Origin: JABDBE01 sp049585795
Lineage (GTDB): Bacteria; Acidobacteriota; Terriglobia; Terriglobales; Acidobacteriaceae
Assembly (NCBI GenBank): GCA_049585795.1
Contig: JBAVAQ010000007.1
Span: 423,513-487,512 of the forward strand
DNA length: 64,000 nt
Direction: 5' to 3'
Of the stretch, positions 1 through 8,520 are shown piece after piece. A program made the position numbers and the translations under genes. The notes under the pieces are model-generated. The model did not search any database and was not told where the DNA came from. It was given only the letters and a program-made list of their open reading frames with translations. Each line of letters opens with the position of its first letter. Position 1 is the stretch's first letter.

Positions 1-72
1 GCCGAAAGCCTGCCCGCACATGGCGAGAGCCAGAACCAGCGCGAGAACGATTCGTTCTTTTTTGCACTTCAC
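1..72 (-). CDS. N-terminus of a secreted protein, cut by the window edge
   Basis: The reverse strand reads from a GTG at 72 into a clear Sec-type signal peptide: a short basic start (MKCKKER), then a hydrophobic run (IVLALVLALAMCG) ending QAFG. A GAGG lies about 10 bases upstream, and the frame is closed by a TGA near 123. Only about 24 codons are visible, so the mature protein is unknown. LAMC is a poor lipobox, so ordinary signal peptidase I processing is more likely than a lipoprotein. Confidence 0.55.
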   Translation of the reverse strand, partial: MKCKKERIVLALVLALAMCGQAFG

Positions 73-387
73 GAAGTGTGCCTCAAATCCTCTACCGCGA
101 CTGCCGGCGGCTATTCTAAATCACAGTCGACTCTTGCCACGCCGGCTTTCGGTTGCGAGGTTACCAAAGGGTACCTGGGCCAGATTACCGCTCGTTACCC
201 TCGCTCGCAGCTCTATGCATTTACCGCTGCAGCTATGATGCCGTTTCCAGGCACTGGATCGCCTCCGCCTATGTGCCTTAGGGAACAGCCTTTACCGTTT
301 CGAGAGGCAATGATGAAGTGCGCACTATAACACTGTTTGGTGGTGCGAGTCCCAGAAAACGTCACTGCTGGGCCAATTTGGCCCAGC
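73..387. other. Intergenic stretch between the partial secreted gene and sdhB
   Basis: No frame here carries a convincing gene. The stretch holds the upstream region of the minus-strand secreted gene and, at its right end, a perfect hairpin just behind the sdhB stop codon. Confidence 0.5.
367..387 (-). terminator. Hairpin immediately after the sdhB stop codon
   Basis: A perfect 21-nt palindrome, arms GCTGGGCCAA and TTGGCCCAGC, starts at the base after the sdhB stop. The T-rich tail on the minus strand (GTTTTCTGG) is weak and begins about 8 bases later. It could therefore be an imperfect intrinsic terminator or an mRNA 3'-end stabiliser for the sdhCAB transcript. Confidence 0.5.
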
Positions 388-1140
388 TCATTTGCGAAAC
401 AGATCGCCAATAGCCTGTTTCATGACGTCGCCTCCGACTTCGGAAATCGATTGCGTCAGCGGAATGTCTTTGGGGCAGACCTCAACGCAGTTCTGGGCGT
501 ACCCGCACTCCTGGATGCCGCCGTCTCCCATCAAGGCGGCTAACCGTTCACGTTTTAGCTCCGCCCCGGTCGGGTGCGAATTGAAAAGGCGTACCTGGGA
601 AATCGTGGCCGCGCCCACGAAACCCGTGCCTTTATTGAACTGTGGGCAAGCCTCCATGCAACAGCAGCAGGATATGCAGCGCGAGAGCGGGTAGGCTGCC
701 TCTTGTTCCTCGGGACTGATGCGAGGGCCAGAACCCAGGTCGTAGGTACCATCAATGGGGACCCACGCCTTTACGGTTATCAGGTTTTCGAAGAGAACCC
801 TGCGATCGACCGCTAGATCGCGGACCACAGGAAACTTCGTGAACGGCTCTAGCCGGATGGGTTGCTCGAGCTTGTCCACTAAGGCTGAGCAAGCCATACG
901 GGCGCGCCCGTTGATAAGCATGGCACAGGAGCCACAGACTTCCTCCAGACAATTGGAATCGTAAGTGATCGGCGTGGTCGGCTTGCCGTCGCGGGTGACG
1001 GGATTGCGGGCAATCTCCATCATCGAGGAAATCACATTCATGCCGGGGTGCCAAGCAAGTTCGAATTCTTCCCAATGCGATTGGGCTTTGGGATTGTCCT
1101 GGCGCTTGATTTTTATGATGACGGTCTTGTTGTTTGCCAT
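388..1140 (-). CDS. sdhB: Succinate dehydrogenase/fumarate reductase iron-sulfur subunit
   Basis: The 250-aa protein is the electron-transfer subunit of complex II and carries electrons from the SdhA flavin to the quinone. The [2Fe-2S] ligands are C64, C69, C72 and C84. The second cluster region is C155-x2-C158 to C165-P with an unusual run of four consecutive cysteines (158-161), and the third is C212, C218 and C222 followed by PKDIP. The length fits the non-classical, B. subtilis/epsilon-type SdhB. It is last in an sdhC-sdhA-sdhB order on the minus strand, 111 bases after sdhA, with an intergenic repeat in the gap. Confidence 0.95.
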   Translation of the reverse strand: MANNKTVIIKIKRQDNPKAQSHWEEFELAWHPGMNVISSMMEIARNPVTRDGKPTTPITYDSNCLEEVCGSCAMLINGRARMACSALVDKLEQPIRLEPFTKFPVVRDLAVDRRVLFENLITVKAWVPIDGTYDLGSGPRISPEEQEAAYPLSRCISCCCCMEACPQFNKGTGFVGAATISQVRLFNSHPTGAELKRERLAALMGDGGIQECGYAQNCVEVCPKDIPLTQSISEVGGDVMKQAIGDLFRK

Positions 1141-1173
1141 TCTCGATTAGCCTTTAGCTCTTAACTCAAACCT

Positions 1174-1244
1174 GTCATTCTGAGCGAAGAACCTCTGTAC
1201 GATGCCACCGAAATCCATTGATCCTTCGCTCCGCTCAGGATGAC
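1174..1244. repeat. Imperfect inverted repeat of the GTCATTCTGAG type between sdhA and sdhB
   Basis: The left arm GTCATTCTGAGCGAAG is answered by CTTCGCTccgctcAGGATGAC on the right, with an about 34-base loop. The arms match except for a short insertion and one base. Related arms occur at 10922-11054, and single arms near 52681 and 54641. This suggests a dispersed REP-like or MITE-like family, here inside an operon. Confidence 0.6.
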
Positions 1245-1251
1245 ACGCGTG

Positions 1252-3033
1252 TTACTTCGCCGCGTCGTACTTTCTCGGTCTTGGCGGAATCAGCGAAACA
1301 TCGACTGGCTCGAATTCGAATTTCGGTTCGTCCGCATCCGGTGCGAAGTAGGCTTTGGTCGTCTTCAGCCAATTCTTGTCGTCGCGCTCGGGGAAATCTG
1401 GTTTGTAGTGAGCTCCCCGAGACTCGTCCCGCATGGCCGCACCCTGCGCGATGACGCGCGCCAGTTGCAGCATGTTGTAAAGCTGCCGCGTGAAAACCAC
1501 GCTGGTATTGGCCCACTGCGACCGGTCGCTCAGATTAATGTGGCGGAAGCGTTCGAGCAGCTCGCACAACTTGCCGTCAGTTTCCTTCAATTTATTGTTG
1601 TAGCGAATGACGGTGCAATTGGCAGTCATCAATTCGCCCAGTTCCTGCCACAGCCGGAACGGATTCTCCTTGCCATCCGATTTCATCAGCATGGAATTGT
1701 TTTCTTCCTGATGCTTGCGTTCGGCGTCGTAGTGTCCGTTGCTCGACGCCGCCTGCTGATTGCGCGCATATTGCATCGCGGCTGGTCCGGCGATGAATCC
1801 GCCGAAGATGCAGGAGACCAGCGAATTCGCGCCCAAGCGATTGGCGCCGTGATATTGATATTCGCACTCGCCTGCCGCATAAATTCCGGGAATGTTTGTC
1901 GCCTGGTTGAAGTCGACCCACAGCCCACCCATGGTGTAGTGCATGCCGGGGAAGATTTTCATGGGAACCTTGCGCGGGTCGTCGCCTACGAACTTCTCGT
2001 AAATCTCGAGAATGCCTTCGAGTTTGCGATCGAGAATCTTGGGATCGATGTGAGTCAGGTCGAGGTAGACCATGGGCTTGCCATCGATGCCCAGATTGTG
2101 CTCGAAGACAACCTTGAAAATCGCGCGCGTAGCGATATCGCGCGGCACCAGGTTTCCATATTTCGGATACCATTCCTCCAGGAAGTACCATCGTTCACTT
2201 TGCGGGATCAACAGCGGATCGCGTTTATCCCCAGGCGTCTTTGGCACCCAAACCCGTCCGCCTTCGCCGCGCGCCGACTCCGACATGAGCCGTAGTTTGT
2301 CTTCCCCGGGGATGCAGGTCGGGTGAACCTGGATAAACTCGCCGTTGCCGTAGAAGCATCCTTGTTGATACAGAGCCGACTGCGCCGAGCCAGTACAGAC
2401 CACCGAGTTTGTGGACTTGCCAAAAATTGCCCCATTGCCGCCGGTTGCGATAATGATCGCGTCGGCGGGAAAGGTACGCACTTCCATGGAACGCAGATCC
2501 ATGGCGCAGATGCCGCGGCAGACTTTGTTGGAATCGAGCACAGCCGAGAGAAATTCCCAGTGCTCGTATTTTTTGACCTTGGCTTCGGACTCGTAGCGCC
2601 GCACCTGCTCATCGAGCGCATAAAGAAGTTGCTGCCCGGTGGTAGCTCCGGCGAATGCGGTTCGGTTGTAGAGCGTGCCGCCGAAGCGACGAAAATCCAG
2701 CAAGCCTTCGGGGGTGCGATTGAAAGGCACGCCCATGCGGTCGAGCAAATCAATAATGCCGGGCGCTGCTTCGCACATGGCTTTCACCGGGGGCTGATTA
2801 GCCAGAAAGTCGCCGCCGTAGATCGTGTCATCGAAGTGCTTCCATGTCGAATCGCCCTCGCCCTTTAAATTCTTGGCCGCGTTGATTCCCCCTTGCGCGC
2901 ATACCGAATGCGAGCGTTTCACGGGCACGATGGAAAACAAATCCACCTGCCCGCCCATCTCCGCGATCTTGATGACTGCGGAAAGACCCGCCAGGCCGCC
3001 ACCGATAACAATGATTTTCGGATTTGAAGCCAT
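1252..3033 (-). CDS. sdhA: Succinate dehydrogenase flavoprotein subunit
   Basis: The FAD-dependent catalytic subunit oxidises succinate to fumarate at the membrane face. An N-terminal Rossmann motif GGGLAGLSAV (residues 11-20) is followed by RSHSVCAQGGINAA, whose His42 is the expected covalent FAD site. PGMHYTMGGLWVD and RLGANSLVSCIFGG are typical of the C-terminal part of the flavin fold. The start is ambiguous: ATG at 3033 (593 aa) fits the family, and an in-frame GTG at 3045 would add four residues. sdhC lies 27 bases upstream of the ATG. Confidence 0.95.
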   Translation of the reverse strand: MASNPKIIVIGGGLAGLSAVIKIAEMGGQVDLFSIVPVKRSHSVCAQGGINAAKNLKGEGDSTWKHFDDTIYGGDFLANQPPVKAMCEAAPGIIDLLDRMGVPFNRTPEGLLDFRRFGGTLYNRTAFAGATTGQQLLYALDEQVRRYESEAKVKKYEHWEFLSAVLDSNKVCRGICAMDLRSMEVRTFPADAIIIATGGNGAIFGKSTNSVVCTGSAQSALYQQGCFYGNGEFIQVHPTCIPGEDKLRLMSESARGEGGRVWVPKTPGDKRDPLLIPQSERWYFLEEWYPKYGNLVPRDIATRAIFKVVFEHNLGIDGKPMVYLDLTHIDPKILDRKLEGILEIYEKFVGDDPRKVPMKIFPGMHYTMGGLWVDFNQATNIPGIYAAGECEYQYHGANRLGANSLVSCIFGGFIAGPAAMQYARNQQAASSNGHYDAERKHQEENNSMLMKSDGKENPFRLWQELGELMTANCTVIRYNNKLKETDGKLCELLERFRHINLSDRSQWANTSVVFTRQLYNMLQLARVIAQGAAMRDESRGAHYKPDFPERDDKNWLKTTKAYFAPDADEPKFEFEPVDVSLIPPRPRKYDAAK

Positions 3034-3060
3034 CTTCGAATGCACCGACTTTCCGTGAAC

Positions 3061-3810
3061 TTAATTCGTTGCCGGTCCAGCCTCAACCATGCTTGCGCCG
3101 GCGGGGTCGGTTGGCTGTTGCGGGCGCGACCGGAATGATGTCAGGCTCGCTAGACCCACGCCGGTCAGCACAAAGAAAAACGCCAAACACAGGACCAAGA
3201 ACCGTTTTCGTGCCTTTTCGCCCGAAATGATGCCCCACTTTGCGCAAAACAGCCAGATACCGTAGGCGAAGTGCCACGAGGCCGCGATCAGCCCTAGAAC
3301 ATAAAACAAGAACAGCGGCGTCTGAAACACTTCACTCTGAACCTTGCCGAAAGACGCGCCGGGAAATTGGTGCAAGTCGATGCCGGTAAACCGCATCGTC
3401 CAGGTATGCCAAAGGATGTAGGCAAATGCAATCGCGCCGGTCCAGCGTTGGGCCGTATACATCCAGTTTCCGGTCCAGGAATATTCCCCGACGTTCGTCT
3501 CTCCCCGATACCAGATGTAGAAACCATACAACGCGTGAAACAGAATAGGCAGCCAGATGCCGAACAATTCGAGGATCGGAACCAGCGGAAGGCTGGCCAA
3601 AAATCGCACCTGCCGGGCGTAGGCGAGCGGGCCGCCGATCGCCGAGGCATTCGAAATCAGGATGTGCTCGAACAGGAACGCGCCGACCGGAATAATTCCG
3701 GTGAGCGAGTGCAAACGGCGCAGCCAAAACGAATATCCCTGGCCGGCCCGCAACGGAGCCACGCCGTCTTTGATCGGCATCGGAGCCGCAGGACTAGCCG
3801 TTGCTGCCAC
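3061..3810 (-). CDS. sdhC: Succinate dehydrogenase cytochrome b558 subunit
   Basis: The 249-aa polytopic protein anchors SdhAB and binds haem and quinone. Its opening WLRRLHSLTGIIPVGAFLFEH matches the b558 family, and further histidines sit in helices (LWHTWTMRF, SWHFAYGIW). About five membrane helices are visible. It starts at GTG, chosen because AAGGAG lies just upstream and the peptide MAATASPAAPMP leads straight into the domain. It is first in the sdhCAB operon. Confidence 0.9.
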   Translation of the reverse strand: MAATASPAAPMPIKDGVAPLRAGQGYSFWLRRLHSLTGIIPVGAFLFEHILISNASAIGGPLAYARQVRFLASLPLVPILELFGIWLPILFHALYGFYIWYRGETNVGEYSWTGNWMYTAQRWTGAIAFAYILWHTWTMRFTGIDLHQFPGASFGKVQSEVFQTPLFLFYVLGLIAASWHFAYGIWLFCAKWGIISGEKARKRFLVLCLAFFFVLTGVGLASLTSFRSRPQQPTDPAGASMVEAGPATN

Positions 3811-3852
3811 AGAGCGCTCCTTATGAGTTCAAGTATGAGAACGGAACCTTTT

Positions 3853-3882
3853 ATTATCTTGTCGCGAGAGAAGGGAAGTCAA
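3853..3882 (-). promoter_or_regulatory. Sigma-70-type promoter for sdhCAB
   Basis: On the minus strand TTGACT (3882-3877) and GATAAT (3858-3853) are separated by 18 bases. They end 43 bases upstream of the sdhC GTG. Both hexamers are close to consensus and sit in front of the first operon gene. Confidence 0.55.
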
Positions 3883-4016
3883 GGCAGGCTAGCGTGACAA
3901 CTGGGATGGCCCATCCTGGCTCACCAATTTATTTCATAAGATAGCGCATCGAAGCTCCCTTTGGGCAGGGTCCCCACTTTTACACAAGATAGCCGAGCGT
4001 GACTGTTTGCTGACTC

Positions 4017-4649
4017 CTAAATTGCCATTCCACTGTTCGTCGCCTGATACCAAGCCAGGAACTGCCGGAAAGCGGCTCCCCGATGGCTGTACTGAGCTTT
4101 TTCTTCCGCAATCAATTCGGCAAACGATTTCTGAATCTGGGGGAAGTAGAACAGGGGATCGTAGCCGAAACCGTTCGTTCCTCGAGGACGATTCAAAATC
4201 ACGCCTTCAACCTCCCCGCGAAACATCTCCAAGCTTTGTCCATCGCGAGCGGCGGCGAGCACGCATACGAATCGGGCGCCGCGCTTGTCGAATGGAACAT
4301 CTTTCATTTCGCGCAGCAGCCGTGCGTTGTTGGCTTCGTCGTCGGTGTTGTTATCGATGAGGTGAGGCGCTTCGGCCGCGTAGCGCGCGGAATGTACCCC
4401 CGGCGCACCTTTGAGCGCCTCTACCTCGAGACCAGAATCGTCGGCCAGAACGAGTTCACCGGGGACTGCGCGGCTGTACGCCTCTGCTTTCTTTCGCGCG
4501 TTTTCCTCAAAACTTTGGCCGTCCTCAATGACCGAAGGTAGGGAGGCAAAGTTTGGAATGGGTCGGATCTCGATGCCAAACGGCGCGGCAGCGCCGGCAA
4601 AGTCTCGTAACTTGCCGCCATTCGACGTTGCAATGAGGACGTGATTCAC
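4017..4649 (-). CDS. rdgB: XTP/dITP pyrophosphatase (Ham1/RdgB family)
   Basis: The 210-aa cytosolic enzyme hydrolyses non-canonical purine NTPs (XTP, dITP, ITP) to monophosphates and so cleans the nucleotide pool. Family signatures are present in order: IATSNGGKLRDF near the start, DDSGLEVEAL with the catalytic Asp pair, GAPGVHSARYA, GTNGFGYDPLFYFP, and SHRGAAFRQF near the end. Length is normal. It stands alone, 74 bases from the next minus-strand gene. Confidence 0.93.
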   Translation of the reverse strand: MNHVLIATSNGGKLRDFAGAAAPFGIEIRPIPNFASLPSVIEDGQSFEENARKKAEAYSRAVPGELVLADDSGLEVEALKGAPGVHSARYAAEAPHLIDNNTDDEANNARLLREMKDVPFDKRGARFVCVLAAARDGQSLEMFRGEVEGVILNRPRGTNGFGYDPLFYFPQIQKSFAELIAEEKAQYSHRGAAFRQFLAWYQATNSGMAI

Positions 4650-4723
4650 TGCCTTGCGTGTGCCACTTCTAAGAAATGATAAACAGCGAGGGAATCTTTA
4701 CCAATATATTTTGAACGGAAACG

Positions 4724-6409
4724 TCAGGCAAGGTTTGCTTTGGGACGCTTGCGCCGAAGTGCAACCAAGATTCCGACCAATAAAGCGGTTACAATCGAAA
4801 GAATTCCTCCAAGAGTTCTGTCCCACGTTCGGGAAAGCCTGATCAGCACGCGATTCTCGCCGGCTTCCACCGGGATCAACATTTGCCCGGTCACGTCTCG
4901 CGTGGAGGTCGCAACGGCCCGGCCGTTCACTTCAACCTGCCACGCCGGATAGTTGAATAACCGCAAAACCAAGTCTCCGGGCTGTGCGAGCACGACGGTG
5001 AACGCCCGCGACTCAGCATTCGATCGTTGAATCTCAAGCTTCTCGATTTGGTTCGGCGATTCACTATCGGCTACTGCTACGCTCGGAGCGTCCTGCTTGA
5101 TTTCGTATGGATCGGCGCCAATCGGCACGTACTCGTCGGTGCCCTCATACCCGGCTCCGCTTTGCTGGCGGTCAAGCAGTTCATTGAAATCCCCGGATGT
5201 CTCCCACCATGGAGCCTGGATGTGATGCCACGCGAAAGCCAGTACGGCCAGCATGGCGACACAGATCAATAAGCGCATGATCCATCGCCGCCAAGCGACG
5301 GTCACCAGCAGCGCCAAGGCGAGATTCAAGCACAGCAACCAGCGCCAGGGAAATTGCAGATAGCGCAACTCAGGCAAGTGCTCCCAGAACCAAACCGTAA
5401 ACGAAAAGCTGAACAGCACCGCGAACGCTGACCAACCGGTGAGCATCCACCAAACGCGCGGCTGCCGGCTTCTCCACGTATGGGAAAGATACACGGCAAT
5501 CGCGAGCAGAACGATTTCCGCTGAGGCTACCAGCGAAACCAGCAGGTTGAAGCGATCGTGATCAATGTCATGGGTGGTCACGAACAAGAAATTATCCTGC
5601 GGACGCACCCCCGCAGATAGCGCCTGGGCGATGTTCACCCATCTTTGCTCGTACACCGCTGGCAGCAGGAAAAAGCCCGCGAGCGCTGCACCGATTAAAA
5701 CTGCAAGCGCGCCGCGCCACAGGACGCGCGGCGAACGCCGATCGATCGCCAGAATCACGAGCAGCAGCGCCAGCGAATAATTGATCATGACGGCCGCAGG
5801 AATGTTGGTCAGCCAGGCCGCAGCCACGATCAATGCCAGGGACATGACGGCGTTTGTTTTCTCATCTTCCAAGCGCAGCACGTACAGCAAGAGCAGAGGC
5901 AGGAGCGCGCCCGCCAACAGTTCCGCGAACGCGCTTCGCCAGTACACAGTGACGATGAAATAAGGATTGGCAGCATAGAAGGCCGCGGCGAAAATGGCGT
6001 CACGGCGATCCAGCCAACGCCGCGCCAAAAGAAACATGGAACATCCGGAAAGGGTCAATGCCAACCACACGTAGGTGCCGGGAACCGCTTTCCACGGCAA
6101 AAGCGCTCCTAACGCAGCCCCCAGCATCCATGAGGCCGGAGGGTAAAAAATGAATCGGGCCTCACCGTATCCGTAATGTGCCAGGGCAGCCCATCGCGGA
6201 TAGACGATGCCCTGCTTCCACTGGCCCAGAACTTCCATCCAGGAGTTGACGTGAAACTCGAAATCGTGCCCCGAAGGGCTGCCCAGAAAAAAGAATGGAG
6301 CAATCACCAGGAAGGAGGCTGTCATGACCACGAGCAAAGGCGCGGGGAAAACCGGCCCGCCAGCGAAATTCGTTCGGGCGGTTTGCCGCGTCGCGCCTCG
6401 TGGTTCCAA
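4724..6409 (-). CDS. Polytopic membrane protein, PTPS-related/GT-C-like
   Basis: The 561-aa protein has roughly a dozen hydrophobic helices and a C-terminal extracytoplasmic domain (about 430-540). After the first helix comes SGHDFEFHVNSWMEVLGQWKQG and YPRW, the arrangement seen in '6-pyruvoyl-tetrahydropterin synthase-related' membrane proteins and other GT-C-like glycosyltransferases, whose first loop carries the acidic catalytic residues. A lipid-linked sugar donor is therefore possible but not shown. TTG at 6409 is assumed. ATG at 6325 would start inside the first helix and has no clear ribosome site. Confidence 0.6.
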   Translation of the reverse strand: MEPRGATRQTARTNFAGGPVFPAPLLVVMTASFLVIAPFFFLGSPSGHDFEFHVNSWMEVLGQWKQGIVYPRWAALAHYGYGEARFIFYPPASWMLGAALGALLPWKAVPGTYVWLALTLSGCSMFLLARRWLDRRDAIFAAAFYAANPYFIVTVYWRSAFAELLAGALLPLLLLYVLRLEDEKTNAVMSLALIVAAAWLTNIPAAVMINYSLALLLVILAIDRRSPRVLWRGALAVLIGAALAGFFLLPAVYEQRWVNIAQALSAGVRPQDNFLFVTTHDIDHDRFNLLVSLVASAEIVLLAIAVYLSHTWRSRQPRVWWMLTGWSAFAVLFSFSFTVWFWEHLPELRYLQFPWRWLLCLNLALALLVTVAWRRWIMRLLICVAMLAVLAFAWHHIQAPWWETSGDFNELLDRQQSGAGYEGTDEYVPIGADPYEIKQDAPSVAVADSESPNQIEKLEIQRSNAESRAFTVVLAQPGDLVLRLFNYPAWQVEVNGRAVATSTRDVTGQMLIPVEAGENRVLIRLSRTWDRTLGGILSIVTALLVGILVALRRKRPKANLA

Positions 6410-6679
6410 AGAAGACGAGTTCAGCAGGAATTGTCTCCGGCAGCCAGATGTGGCCAGAGAGATTGTGGCTCAAGCCAGGCAAATCGGCAATTCAGTTCAA
6501 CCCGCTGTGGAAAATCTCCCGGGATTTCATGGGAAATTAACTTGCCTGCCACCTTCTGAAAATCGCTGCCCGCTAGACTTCCATCATTCGAGGTGGAACA
6601 GACCCGGCACTGAGAGGTCTGCACGAGAGACGGCGTGCGGGCCTCTTGGTGTTTTTGCATGATGAATGCTTACGCCGGA

Positions 6680-7813
6680 TCAATCTGAAGTGACTTCTTC
6701 TGAATTGCGTTGCTGGCGGAGTTTCTGCAGAAATTCTTCCTGGCTGAGCGACTCGTGGTTGTGCAGTAATTCGAGTAGAGCGTCGTCGAGTTCTTCCTTA
6801 GGGAGCGGGTCGGGATGGTTGTATTGATCGCCGGCCGCGAGGATGCGCGGGGTGATCGTCAAAGCTGGAAGCATTCCCGGACGGCTGGTCAGAAATCCGA
6901 TAAATCTTGCCACCTGGGCGCGCTCGTCGGTCGTGCGGGCGGCGAATTCGATGCCCATGCCGAATCCCGGGTGCATTACGCGAACCGTGCCTTCGGCCTG
7001 GACTTCGACATCTTCCGCATTCAGACACAGGGTAATGCCGGAGCGCTCGGGAAAAGGCGATTCAGTTTCGACGTAACATCCACCCAGACTGAGATCGGTC
7101 AACGTGCATTGCGACACCGGCTCGGGATCGGGTGGCGGAATTTCCGGGGCGTTGGCCACGACCCAGGATTTAAGGGTGGAGCGCAGGCTTTCGGAAAGAT
7201 CGATAAAACGCACGCCCGCTTGTCCGTTGGGGCTGGCCCACGCGAGTTCGCCGCTTGCCTGAATTTCGGTGTTGCTGTCGGGAAGATTGAATTGGACACT
7301 GACCGTGGCGCCGGGACACAGTGGCTGTGCCGCCAGAACGTCCATTCCATCTTCACTGAGATCAAGAAGAATGCCTTCCAGAGGAGGCCCGTCCTGAACC
7401 TGAAGCTGGATCGGAACCTGGACCGGCACGCGGAAAGAGCGCCGGCGTTCGCGCTTGATCAGGGCCGTCGCAGCGCGCAGACTACCCTCCGCCTGCTCCG
7501 CATCGATTGGTTTGTAAAGAATGAAATTTGCGCCTGCGCCGAACACGTTGCGCACTTTGGTCTTGTCGCTCAACAAAGCGACAGTTACAGCTTTGACTCC
7601 GGAAGTGGCCTGACTGGCATTTTGCAACACTAGGGAGGCGCTGTGCGGATCGTCGAAGTCAACAATGACAGAGTCAAACTTCTCTTCGGTCAAGCGGCAC
7701 ATAGACTCAGGATATCCACAGCAGGCGACAGCGACGCCGCAGCGGGAGAGCAGCGGAGTCAAAACTGCAGCCGCCTCTTCGTCCTTGGAAACTAAAAGTG
7801 CCTGAAACGTCAT
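6680..7813 (-). CDS. Receiver-like plus double PilZ domain protein
   Basis: The 377-aa protein opens with a CheY-like fold: phosphoacceptor-type VIVDFDD at 49-55, then LLSDK and a conserved Lys in LYKPID. The N-terminal acidic pair is poor (SKDEE), so it may be a pseudo-receiver. A first PilZ domain follows, with RERRRSFRVPV around 135-145 and DLSEDGMDVL, then a second with DLSLGGCYVET and FGMGIEF. The PilZ signatures suggest c-di-GMP binding. The C-terminus is charged and probably helical. The next upstream gene encodes a coiled-coil protein. Confidence 0.75.
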   Translation of the reverse strand: MTFQALLVSKDEEAAAVLTPLLSRCGVAVACCGYPESMCRLTEEKFDSVIVDFDDPHSASLVLQNASQATSGVKAVTVALLSDKTKVRNVFGAGANFILYKPIDAEQAEGSLRAATALIKRERRRSFRVPVQVPIQLQVQDGPPLEGILLDLSEDGMDVLAAQPLCPGATVSVQFNLPDSNTEIQASGELAWASPNGQAGVRFIDLSESLRSTLKSWVVANAPEIPPPDPEPVSQCTLTDLSLGGCYVETESPFPERSGITLCLNAEDVEVQAEGTVRVMHPGFGMGIEFAARTTDERAQVARFIGFLTSRPGMLPALTITPRILAAGDQYNHPDPLPKEELDDALLELLHNHESLSQEEFLQKLRQQRNSEEVTSD

Positions 7814-7849
7814 ATGCCGCTCATGTCTGGTAAACCAAATCTCCGTGGG

Positions 7850-8110
7850 CTAGGGCCAGCGAGGAGCCACGCCGCGAGCCGCTTTGGCAGGGGCAGTCGA
7901 AGCACCCGAAGAAGCTGACGCAGCTTTCGCCGTCGTGCTGGGCTGCTCATCGACGTCAGCCAAGACCGCGGCATCGTCGTCTTCGATTTCAGCCAGCAGA
8001 GGAGCCACTTCCCGTAGCTTTTCGGCCGCCTGCTGCAACATCTCAATCTGCTTGGCCAATTGCGCGTACCGGGCCTGCTTCTTCCGCAGAACCTCATGAA
8101 TATCCTTCAT
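7850..8110 (-). CDS. Small coiled-coil protein upstream of the PilZ gene
   Basis: This is an 86-aa protein. The ATG at 8110 is preferred because AGGGGG sits 5-10 bases upstream; a longer in-frame reading from 8155 lacks such a site. Residues 4-40 form a heptad-like amphipathic helix rich in Lys, Gln and Leu, followed by an Asp-rich stretch and an Ala/Ser/Pro tail. It lies 36 bases before the receiver/PilZ gene in the same direction, so the two may be co-transcribed. The function is not recognised. Confidence 0.55.
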   Translation of the reverse strand: MKDIHEVLRKKQARYAQLAKQIEMLQQAAEKLREVAPLLAEIEDDDAAVLADVDEQPSTTAKAASASSGASTAPAKAARGVAPRWP

Positions 8111-8520
8111 ACAACCCCCTGTTGCGAATCTAAGGAGGCCGCCAGCAATCGTCAATCGTTATACCCTTTGGGCAGATTACGGCAGTAACCGCAGCGCGGG
8201 GCCGAATTGCGGGAATCTACTATCGCAAGTAGTTGGAAGATAGCCGTTTCGTGCCAGAAATTGGCACCTACGTGGGATTTACATCCGGTACGGGAGAACT
8301 TAGCCTGTGATCGAGCAGTTCTGGGGGAGGGCTGTTCGGGCGTCCTACGACTCGAAAGAGTTGCGGGGCGCTTCTTATTTTTGAGTAGTTTTTCTTTCGG
8401 CTAACAACGCCTTGGCACAACCCTTTACACTCCATCCAGGTTGTGTACAATCCCGCTCAGTCACTTCAAGAATAAGATCGTAATTGTGGATTGCATGCGA
8501 GCCATTCGCGGAGCCTCGGT
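8111..8520. other. Divergent intergenic region without a convincing gene
   Basis: This separates the minus-strand coiled-coil gene from the plus-strand membrane protein. No reading frame with coding character was seen. It should hold promoters in both directions. Confidence 0.4.

Noticed and set aside
1240..2295. 351-codon plus-strand open frame
   Set aside because: It lies wholly antisense to sdhA and has no family signature; long antisense frames are common in GC-rich genes.
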